DNA of 64,000 bases. Origin: Voacanga thouarsii (lineage: Eukaryota > Streptophyta > Magnoliopsida > Gentianales > Apocynaceae). Below, piece by piece: positions 43,151 to 53,000 of the stretch. Location: contig JANUWF010001190.1 in the NCBI GenBank assembly GCA_026120185.1, forward strand, positions 1,860,001 through 1,924,000, given 5' to 3'. The notes under the pieces were generated by a model. That model saw nothing but the letters and a program-made list of their open reading frames with translations, had not been told where the DNA came from and ran no database searches. Made by a program: the position numbers and the translations under genes. The stretch's first letter is position 1; each line of letters begins with the position of its first letter.

Positions 43151-43366
43151 TTAGATGATCGGATCACGATTCACGAGCACCACAGCGCTTGCTTCCTGAT
43201 AACAACTCCCAATCCCTGTAGCTTGGACCGTTTGTCCGAGGAAGCAATTATGATTAGGATTAAATCCCAATTTGCCATGCGTGTCATACTCAATTTCGTA
43301 AACGTTTTGGGAATAGGCGGCACAAATCATCCAAATTGTATGACCACTTGATAGCCAAGGTTTCAT
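43151..43366 (-). CDS. Unrecognised 71-codon ORF, possible exon
   Basis: The ORF contains WMICAAYSQNVYEIEYD, GKLGFNPNHNCFLGQTVQ and GSCYQEASAVVLVNRDP. Its amino acid make-up (cysteines, no low complexity) is more protein-like than that of random ORFs nearby, and GC content is locally raised. I do not recognise the family and see no splice partners. It could be the remnant of a gene cut by the copia element that starts at 43528. Confidence 0.25.
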   Translation of the reverse strand: MKPWLSSGHTIWMICAAYSQNVYEIEYDTHGKLGFNPNHNCFLGQTVQATGIGSCYQEASAVVLVNRDPII

Positions 43367-43527
43367 CTAGCCTCCTTTGAGTTCTTTTATTTCTCACATA
43401 ATGTTTTTAGCTTTGTACATAATTTTGTAACATTTACACACAAATTATTAGATAATTTAGAATGTACAAATTGTAAATTTTACTATATTTTGAACATTAT
43501 AAAGTTGCAATCCAATAATGTACTTTG

Positions 43528-43894
43528 TGTTATAAAATTAGGGTAGTGTAAGAATAAAATCTACACACTACACACTAAGAAAATTCTAACTATTCTTTGC
43601 ACAAAAATTTCTTTTCAAACTTCTCTCTTTCTTTCTCTCACAATTCTTTCTCTAATCTTTCTTTCACTAATCTTTTTTTCACAAAATGATAGTGTATTAC
43701 AAGCTTAGAGTATAGCTCTATTTATAGAGCTCTAATTAGTGGAATACATCATGGCATACATCATCTTCAACTAATCTCAATTAGTGGTGTCTCCACTAAA
43801 TGGTGGACATCCATAAAAATATTCTAATAATTCACATAAATCCATAATTAGTGGAGCCTCCACTAATTAATGGAGATTCCAATAATTCATAACA
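43528..43894 (-). repeat. 3' LTR of copia element 2
   Basis: This 367-bp LTR, in plus orientation, runs from TGTTATAAAATT to AATTCATAACA. With the element it starts TGTTATGAATT and ends TATAACA, so it has canonical TG...CA ends. Confidence 0.95.
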
Positions 43895-44019
43895 CTCCTC
43901 CTTGGATGTCCATCCATTATATAAAGAATATGCCTCGTTAAAACCTTACTAGATAAAAACCCAATGAGAAAAAAAATCTAGTGAAGGAAAAAGAGTACAC
44001 TATTCTATATGTTTGTTTG

Positions 44020-46200
44020 TTACTCCCCATGATGAGATGATTCCTTTAAATCTTTAAACCGACGCATACCGATTTTATATCTCAACTTCTCAAATGTTGC
44101 AGTCGGTAAAGTCTTCGTGAAAATATCTGCGAGGTTGTCACATGACCGAATTTGTAACACATCAATTTCATATTTCTTCTGGAGTTCATGAGTAAAGAAG
44201 AATTTTGGTGAAATATGTTTTGTCCGATCTCCTTTAATATATCTTCCTCGTAATTGAACTATGCAAGCTGCATTGTCTTCATAAAGAGGAGTTGGAATAT
44301 TTTTGATTGATGATAATCCACAACTTTCTCGGATATAATGAATCATGGATCTTAGCCATACACATTCTCGACTTGCTTCATGAATGGCTATAATTTCAAT
44401 ATGATTTGAAGAAGTAGCTGCTATAGATTGTTTCGTAGAACGCCATGATATAGCAGATATTTCCACATGTAAATAGATAGCCCGTTTGAGAACGTGTTTT
44501 ATGTGGATCGGATAAATAACCAACGATCTCGCATAACCTATCAATGTTGGACTGGTTTTATTTGAATAAAATAATCCGAAATCAATTGTACCTTGGAGAT
44601 ATCGAATGACTTGTTTAATTCCATTCCAATGTCGTCGTGTTGGTGAAGAACTAAATCTTGCTAATAAATTGACAAAGAAAAGCAATATCGAGTCGTGTAT
44701 TATTAGCAAGATACATCAATGCACCAATTGCACTAAGATATGGTACTTCAGGACCAAGGAGTTCTTCATCATTTTCTTGAGGTCGGAAAGGATCTTTATC
44801 CACATTTAATGATCGGACGATCATTTGAATACTCAATGGATGTGCTTTATCCATGTAAAATCTTTTTAGCACTTTTGCTGTATATGTTGATTGATGAATA
44901 AATGTTCCACTCTCCAGATGTTCAATTTGTAAACCAAGGCAAAATTTGGTTTTACCAAAATCTTTGATTTTGAATTCTCTTTTTAAATAATCAATTGTTT
45001 CTTGGAGCTCTTCAGGAGTTCCAATAAGGTTAATATCATCAACATATATAGCTAATATCACAAATTTAGAACCAGATTTCTTAATAAAAACACATGGACA
45101 TACCTGGTCATTTTTAAATCCCGCTTTCAATAAATATTCACTAAGACGTGTGAACCACATGCGCCCAGATTGCTTCAGGCCATATAATGATTTTTGCAAC
45201 TTGATGGAGTAATTTTCACGAGAATAATGTTTATATGCTTCAGGTATATGAAATCCTTCGGGGATTTTCATGTAAACATCATTTTCTAAATTTTCATACA
45301 AGTAAGCAGTGACAACATCTAATAGGCGCATATCTATCTTTTCATGTACTGCCAAACTGATAAGATATCGAAGTGTAATAGCATCAACAACAGGAGAATA
45401 AGTTTCATCATAATCAATACCTGGTCTTTGTGAAAAACCTTGGGCTACTAATCACGCTTTATATCGAACGATTTCACTCTTTTCATTGCGCTTTCGCACA
45501 AATATCCATTTGTAGCCAACAGGTTTTACACCTTCTGGTGTTCGAACTGCAGGTCCGAAGACTTCACGTTGTGTCAGTGCATTTAACTCCGATTGAATCG
45601 CATCTTTCCATTGCAGCCAGTCTTTTCTATGCCGACATTCATCAACTGATATTGGTTCAGGATCATCACTATCATGTATAACATCAAAAGATATTATATG
45701 CAAACATATGATCAATAATTGTTTCTATCCGATTCCAACTTCTACCGGAAGTGGTATAATGGATAGAAATTTCAGTGTTACTTTCATTTATGTCTGGTTT
45801 TTTGTCATAAGTTTTCTCTTGGTCTTTATCATTCTTTACTTTAATATGATCATCTGGACCATTAATTCTCTCTTCTTTCGAGGATTTTTATCTTTAGAAC
45901 CAAGAGGTCGGCCATGCTTCTGGCATGCTTTTGGCTCAACAGCTATATGTAAAATCTTTTGTTCTGTTGGAACTTCAATTACAATAGGAGCATTTATAGC
46001 TAGCATATGCGATTTTGTAACTCTTCTAGAGTCAACAAAAGCGTCTGTCATTTGATTTGCAATGTTTTACAAATAAATTATCTTTTGAACTTCAAGTTCA
46101 CACGCGCTTGTATGCGGATCAAGATAATTTAATGATGTTGTCCAATCACGATCTTTCTTGTACTATTTCTGTTCTCCCCCTAATTTAGGGAATAATGATT
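44020..46200 (-). pseudogene. pol: copia element 2 pol remnant (reverse transcriptase, RNase H), nearly intact
   Basis: Read on the minus strand from the capture junction (about 46200), the integrase C-terminal linker (GRPLGSKDKNPRKK, near 45900) is followed by reverse transcriptase (45715-45452, ending at an in-frame TGA near 45450). This continues at 45355-44651 with the YVDD active site (near 45040) and SLYGLKQSGRMWF. A frameshift near 44690 leads to RNase H (to 44020) with YEDNAAC and CDNLADIFTKTLP. There are far fewer breaks than in element 1. No protease or integrase core is present. Confidence 0.9.
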
Positions 46201-46201
46201 T

Positions 46202-47844
46202 CACAAGAGAATAAGAAAAGAAATATAAGAAAATGATGACAAGCAGGAAATGCCAAGAAAAATATCTCTTTTTTTTTTTTTTTGCACTCTTCCCGGTACC
46301 GACTTTTCGTCTTCCTCTCTTGTATTTTCTTCTCCTCCGACCCTCTACCTACCATCTACCTCTTCTTCTTCCTCATACAGATATATATATATATATGTGT
46401 ATCGATATATATCTCAGTTATCAGTCATTAGTAAATATCAAAAACAAAAATCACAAAGCAGATATGGAGACTCATAATTCATTTGAGACATGGTCAAATT
46501 TTGACTCGGTTTCTGCAACAGATGTTGATGTATTTTCCTTTCCAAACCAACCGCTTCTGCCTAATTCGAACGCAGAAAATTTTGATATGTTTTCCTTTCC
46601 ATACCAACCGCTTCTTCCTAATTTCAAGTGAGATACCTTTGAGGGCTTCCATTTGTTTTTAGTATGCTTGATAATGAAATTAAACTCTCTTTTGGTTTGT
46701 TTTTTATGTAAATCAGTGGAAGTTTTGAACATACTGCTTTGGACCAAGTTGATCTGCCCCTACAAGAGACTGCTTTTGATACTGTTCCTCTTGATGCTAT
46801 TCCTTTGAATGAGGATATGCTTGTGCATGATCCTTTCTACTCTAATGGATTTTGAACAAAGCCAGAATATGTTTCCAGGTTGTTATACATTTAAACATGG
46901 ATTTTGAATGGTATTACCTTTACTGATATTATTTTCTTTTTCTAGGAGAAATAATGAATGGTCTTGGCAACGAAGTCGGAGTAAGTACTCATGAAATGCA
47001 TAATATCGAAGTTCAAGATATTATTGCAGACAAAATTCCTGGGGAGAAGAAGATGATTAAGAGGCAGAGAGAGAAGAAGGGCAATAACTCCCATACACTA
47101 TCAAGAGAAACAATTTCGCAGTACTTTTACCTACCAATCAAGAGCGCAGCCAAAAAACTGAATATTGGCATAACCCGTCTCAAGAAAAGATGTAGGGAGT
47201 TAGGAATTCGTCGATGGCCTCACAGGAAATTGGTGAGCTTGGAGACCATAATCAAGAATGTTCAGGTTCTCTCTCATATATACTTATAATTTACAAATAT
47301 GAAATTATGAAAGATTTATAAGTAAATAACCGATGATATCACTTCGATTTACAGGAGATGCAAAATAAAGAAGAATGATGACATATGGCTGAGAAGAAGT
47401 TGAAAGAAGCCATTGCGATATTGGAATGTGAAAAACGTTGTGGAAGAAAGTCCTAATACGCAGTTAGAGGACCAAACACAGAAATTGAGACAAGCATGCT
47501 TCAAGGCCAAATATAATAAGAAATTTAATTATAATAAACTTAAGGAGATCATAAAATCTCAAGACTCATTTCGCAGTAATTTTACGGCTAATTCTGCTGC
47601 TAGTCTCGATACTGGCTCAAAGGGAAAAGAAAAGGAGGAGGATGTCGAAAAAGAGGAGCTGAAGTCCATAATTACTAATTGTTTGTCTTCCTCTAATGTA
47701 AATATTGAAAAATAACAATTACAAACCTTCATCTTACATTTGTCAGCTCAATTACAAAAGAACAACTATAAGCATGTATCCTCAAGTTCATATGAATACT
47801 AGTGATATGAATAAAAGATGTGATGCTTATTATTAATGGAAATA
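46202..47844 (+). other. Captured RKD gene segment in element 2 (capture limits)
   Basis: Outside this interval the sequence aligns with copia element 1: the gag-side junction is at about 47844/47845 (reading GGGAAAAAGA) and the pol-side junction at about 46201 (AATCATTATTCCCTAAATTA). Inside, there is no copia similarity. The segment contains an upstream region (46202-46463) with a pyrimidine-rich tract and a short (TA)n, then the RKD exons and about 40 bp past the stop. Element 3 shows the same limits. Confidence 0.85.
46464..47802 (+). pseudogene. RKD: RKD-type RWP-RK transcription factor gene, captured copy A
   Basis: Four exons with GT-AG introns keep phase: 46464-46627, 46717-46878, 46946-47265, 47355 to about 47802. 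Exon 1 starts METHNSFETWSNFD and holds two FSFPxQPLLPN repeats. Exon 3 carries the RWP-RK domain, ISQYFYLPIKSAAKKLNIG, LKKRCRELGIRRWPHRKL and SLETIIKNVQ, with the RWPxRK motif intact. Exon 4 encodes a charged coiled-coil-like C terminus. Damage: compared with copy B, exon 2 lacks 2 nt near 46843, giving a stop, and exon 4 has two consecutive TGA codons near 47376. RKD proteins are DNA-binding factors of egg-cell and embryo identity. The gene runs opposite to the retroelement, which explains how its introns could survive an RNA intermediate. Confidence 0.9.
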
Positions 47845-48460
47845 TCTTTTTCCCTTATTATCTTTTCTGTTCCACTTCAGGTGCCCAGTATTTCTCTGTG
47901 ATAAGGGAAATATCGAGTGTGTCCATGACCATAACCACGGCCACTGCCACAACTACGACTATAACGATGACTTCTGTTGGAGCGAACAGTATTCACTTCT
48001 GGGAGTGCTGTTGAGCCAGTTCATCTGGCTTCATGATTTCTCAATAATAACTCATGTTAAAGCTGTCAATTTTAGATATCATTTTTCTCGATATTGTTAC
48101 TGTAGGACATGAAAAGTAGAGAATGTCTTCTCTAATATAACTTCATCAGTAACTTTTTCTCCGTAAAATTTTTAACTAGGATGTAATTTTATACATCACG
48201 GAGTTCACGGTTTTACAATCTTGCAACTTCAGGTGCAACCATTCATACCGTGCAGTGGGTAGTACGACCATCTTCAGGTGGTCAAATCTTTCTTTTTATC
48301 CACATGACATATGGATCTCCCTTTTTTAGCATTTAGATACATTTCTGTATGACATATAAATTTTTTTTTTTCAAAAATATCAAGGGTTACAAATTTGAAT
48401 TTAGCGAGATCAATAAATACGTACCTATCTTCTGACTTTAATAACGATAGAGACTCGTGC
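47845..48460 (-). pseudogene. gag: copia element 2 gag remnant (5' part)
   Basis: From the primer-binding site down to the capture junction the minus strand matches element 1 gag, including the SRSHRYSR-type arginine/glycine region (about 47990-47920) and ARYFPYH-like sequence. It carries the same CAG-TAA-CAA in-frame stop as element 1 (near 48085) and a number of deletions. The zinc knuckle has been lost at the junction. Confidence 0.85.
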
Positions 48461-48468
48461 TGATAACG
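48454..48468 (-). other. Primer-binding site of copia element 2
   Basis: On the minus strand CGTTATCAGCACGAG, identical to element 1, directly follows the 5' LTR. Confidence 0.8.
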
Positions 48469-48835
48469 TGTTATAAAATTAGGGTAGTGTAAGAATAAAA
48501 TCTACACACTACACACTAAAAAAATTCTAACTATTCTTTGCACAAAAATTTCTCTTCAAACTTCTCTCTTTCTTTCTCTCACAATTCTTTCTCTAATCTT
48601 TCTTTCACTAATCTTTTTTTCACAAAATGATGGTGTATTACAAGTTTAGAGCATAGCTCTATTTATAGAACTCTAATTAGTGGAATACATCATGGCATAC
48701 ATCATCTTCAACTAATCTCAATTAGTGGTGTCTCCACTAAATGATGGACATTCATAAAAATCTTCTAATAATTCACATAAATCCATAATTAGTGGAACCT
48801 CCACTAATTAATGGAGATTCCAATAATTCATAACA
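48469..48835 (-). repeat. 5' LTR of copia element 2
   Basis: This 367-bp LTR matches 43528-43894 with about ten substitutions and is followed by the CTTTG duplication. Confidence 0.95.
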
Positions 48836-48840
48836 CTTTG

Positions 48841-50002
48841 AACATTATTACTAAATAGTGGAATCATACCTAACCCCAAGCCCCATGCCTTTCCACCCCC
48901 CTTCGCATTTCCTTTTCGGCTATTCCCAATCATGCCTAACTGTTTCCGTATCACATAAACACTAAAACACAGTATCCTCAAAATGTATTCACAACCATTA
49001 TCACCTAGCCATTATGTAAGTGTCTCTTCATTTAAGAAGACGGAAAATCACTCGGTTTAAGTGCTGTTGCGGTGAAAGAGCACAAATATCTACTGCATCT
49101 GCATGGACGGAAGAAAACCCAGGAAGAGTTTCTTGGACGGCCTAGTTATACGATATCGTCTTGCACTTCTTTCAAAACCTTCCTGTAAAAATCAGTCAAA
49201 AAAGACCCCACTATACCCCAACACCCACCCCCCCCTCGCCCCCCAAAAAAAAATAAAACCAAAGTTCATCCAAGAGTATAACACCTGAGAAAGAGGGCAT
49301 ATTGAATTTTGTAACCCTTATATCCACTTTCCTGACAGAATGATTCGGATACGACGACAAACCCATCAGGAAAAAAATAAATAAATAAGTGCGAAGCAAG
49401 CTATAATTGGGCTGATGAAAGGATCATTTTACATCAAGATAAAGTCATACTTCTTCAAACAAACAAAACGCAACAGCTAGCTATGAACTATATAAAAGAT
49501 TTTCAGAATCGAAATTCTTGACGTTTTCAGAGGAGGACTAAGAAATAGTAAAATTCAGAGCCAAGTCCATTCACAAAGTCCTAAAGTAATCGTCATATTG
49601 GAAGCCATTAATGAGATTGAAATTCGTTAGAACAAGTGAAACACAGAAAGTTGAGTAAAAAGCTGGTCAAAGCACAACAGCAATCAGCTTATGGCAACAT
49701 AAACCATGGATCCTTACTCTAGTACCATAGTAGTAAAGGTTTCATGATATAAAAAACATAACAAAAAATACCCAAAAACCCACATCCGGCAAGGAATCTT
49801 CAAATCATTTCCTTAAGCTTGGCCATGTCTAGAGTATCCTCATTCCCTAAAGTTGAACTGACAACAAAAATAGCTGCAGCAAGTAAAAAAAGATCAAAGA
49901 TCAGATCGTATCATGAAATCCATCATAAAATGGAACAGCATATGCAAGCCTTTGTGACCTTACCAGAAAATCATGAGGAAACCCAAGACACCACCGCAGT
50001 TA
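48841..50002. other. Spacer between copia element 2 and U1-70K
   Basis: The part nearest 50002 is the likely 3' UTR of U1-70K. There is a C-rich tract at about 49221-49243. The ORF at 49103-49288 has no recognised domain. Confidence 0.45.
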
Positions 50003-53000
50003 TCAGTACTCGTGTTCACGAGAAACTGACCTATCTGAGCGCCGGTAATCCCGGTCTTTTTCTTGTAGTTCAGATGCTGCATGGTCATAACCATAATTGT
50101 CCTCCTCCATATGATCATATCTATCACGATATCGATCAGTATCTTTGTAGCGCTCCTCGTCACCTTGGGCATCTGGATTATCATATTGACCTTGACCATG
50201 GTAGGGCTCATAGTAGTCATAGTGCCCATGCTCACCCTCTGGACGCTTATGTCCATGTTCAGACTGTTCATACCATCCTTGATTACCCTCCTGCTCCGCA
50301 TGTTCATAGTTTCTCTCCTTGTCACCCTGTCGGTCTCGCTCATGTTTATGTTCAACCTTATCATAGTCATAGTCCCTATCACGAGAACGACCACGATCAT
50401 GATCGGCATCAACAGCTTCATAATCACGATCTCTATCCCTCTCCTTCTCACGATGGCGATCCCGGTCTCGCTCACGGTCACGCTCCCGATCACGCTCATT
50501 GTCACGACCACGTTCCCTACCCCTGTCACGATCACGTAAACGTTCACGGTCACGGTCCCGATCCGCCCACGCTCTCTCTCCCTGTCTCTATCTCTGTTTC
50601 TCTCGCGATCTCTATGGTGCCTATCATCTCGATGATCACGGTCCCTTAGTTTGTCTTGAGAGCGCTCTCGAGACCTCTCCCGTTCTCGTTCCTTTTCCCT
50701 GGTCCTTTCACGGGATTTCTCCCTTTCCCTGAAACCATAGATATAGCTATGAGATGTTGACAATTAGCAGCTTTTATCTAAAACAAAATGACATGAAATG
50801 CCAACACCATAACAATTACTGCAGGTATTGTATAAAACACAGTGACTTGAAATGCCAACAGAATAATGCTGTTCAAGATGGACAATAATACAACTTTACA
50901 CCAAAATGAAGCACCACAAAATCAGAACCATTCATGAAACATTTATTTCATAGACCAAGTTTTACATGGAGTTCTGAAGTCCTATCCTGAACCATCGTTC
51001 ATCCTGATGGAGGACGACTGATTGAGGGTGGGTCCCACATATGTAAGTACGTGATATGGTTCTCCCTATTGGGGAGGCCGGACTTCAGAAAATCCTGGCA
51101 TTAATACTTCATACTTGCCATGCAAGTGACAGTTATAAAAAGCTAAGATCGACGTGCAGAACTAGCAAAGACAGGTATTACCTTTCTCGATCATCCCGTA
51201 TCCTTGGCTCCTCAGAACGAGATGCTCCTCCAGACTGTGGCTGCTCCCTGAGCATTTTAAGGCAGCATAAGCATAAACAGAAAATAATACCACCGAGGAG
51301 CAGAATTATATTTTCTTTTCACCCAACATTACAATCTTCCTCCCACCCCAACATTAAATTTGCATTCTTGAAAGAAAAGTAATCAAATCAACTTAACTAC
51401 TTAAAAATGGAGATAAAAGTATGTACATATGTGGCAACAAGTCTGTTACCTCCCAGAATACCTCTGATTGACTTCTTCGCCTCCTACCCTAGTTGTTCCC
51501 AGCCCACCACCAAGTCTCCGAGGACGCCAATTTGGGACAGTCCTTCCACGTTCAACATCCACTAGCACCCTCCGGTTATCAATCTTCTTCCCATCAGCTT
51601 GTTTGTATGCAGCTGCATGCAAGGAAAAGTACAAAAATACAGCCAAAGAGAAAGAGTAAGAGTAAGCAGCAACAAAAATAAAAATACAAAAATACCCCCA
51701 AAAAATCAGAAGCAGACAAGACCTTTCATATCACGGGTATGCACATATTCAATAAATGCATAGCCCCTTGGTTTGTTTGTTGTTTTATCTGTGATCAGGC
51801 GAACCTACGAAGAAGAGCATGGGCAAATTAGCACATACTAGACAGCCAAGATTGTATTTGCACAAGAGATTTTCTATTATATTTATTATGCCTCAATTCT
51901 ATGCCATGGAACAATTTAGATATAATAAAATCCTATTGGCACGGCAGATAGGCACTATGCCTCATTAGCCGTGCTCACCTTTCAATATATAGCTCCAATG
52001 CCAGATGCATCACCTTCACTGCTAGAGTTGCACAATAACTGACGACAATTTACCAGTTACAAGATATACTAATGTCCCCCTTACCAGGGATAGTTTTTTA
52101 ATGACAAATATAATTATAAGTAAAATTCAAATACCAGAATACCTTCTGAATGGCTGAGACATTTTTGGCCTTTAAATCCAGAAATAAAATTTTAGTACCA
52201 GAAAGAAGTCATGAGCTAAAAAATTAAAGAGGAGAAAGAGATGACTAATACTCCCTACGCATTTTACCCAGTGCAGGATTAAGTTGTCATACTCCATTGT
52301 TGCCATGATAACGGCCAAAAGGCACAATCCATCACTGCGATGCTCAACTTAAAATATTCAGCTTTGCTTTGCAGGATGAAGCACCGTCTTTTGGATTAAT
52401 GAAATAGTACCATTGGGGAAATTGATGAATCAAAGACCACCATAAGCAAATTTTCCTACCTTACCGGGGACAACTTACACTGGAAACCCACTAAAGAAGC
52501 AGCACCTAGAAACTAAAACAACACCCCAGGCCCAAGGTGATTTTGAAACCCAACAAATTTAAAAGAGGTATAGAAGGAAGAGTGAGACAAACCTATATGA
52601 GAGTTATAATACCTGAGCAAGAAGACCACTCTTGATTCGAACATCTGACAATTATTAAGCAAAGCAAAAGCAACGCTACTGATGTGGCTTTCAAACTAAC
52701 TAGAATTCCCCATAAATCATTACATAAATTGCCAATAAATATTTTGTATGATCACCAGAACATGTGTTCTCACAATCAAATTGGCCAAAGGTAGATATAC
52801 AAACATCATTTACTAGCTTCTTAGGATTCAGACACCAAAAGGTAGATGGATCCAAACAGAGTAACACATTCAAAAAAAATAGAAAATGAAAAAAAAAAGG
52901 GGACCAATATTTACTCTTTTCAGGCAAAGAACTATTTCTATGAATGCCACGTGTTAAACTTAGTAGATATTAATGTGCAATCTTAGTGCATTTTCCAACC

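Larger units (their letters stand above)
43528..48835 (-). mobile_element. Ty1/copia element 2 carrying a captured RKD gene
   Basis: A 5,308-bp element on the minus strand is flanked by the target duplication CTTTG (43523-43527 and 48836-48840). Both LTRs are 367 bp and differ at about ten sites (about 2.7%). Reading with the element it has a primer-binding site (48454-48468), a 5' part of gag, then 1.64 kb of foreign sequence holding an inverted RWP-RK gene (46202-47844), then the reverse transcriptase and RNase H part of pol. The gag zinc knuckle, protease, GAG-pre-integrase and integrase core found in element 1 (about 3806-5518 there) are absent. It must therefore have moved with proteins from another element. 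Confidence 0.95.

Noticed and set aside
46233..46463. Extended N-terminal frame upstream of the RKD ATG (poly-F and YIYIYIYI)
   Set aside because: It translates a pyrimidine tract and a TA repeat; the conserved start shared by both copies is the ATG at 46464 (58201 in copy B).
50081..50539. 152-codon hydrophobic plus-strand ORF resembling a membrane protein
   Set aside because: Another frame of the same repeats; V/I/T-rich only because of GTC/ATC/ACG periodicity.
49819..50649. 276-codon ORF on the plus strand, the longest in the window
   Set aside because: It is the antisense shadow of the U1-70K RD/RE repeat exon; its His/Pro/Asp-rich sequence follows from the repeat.
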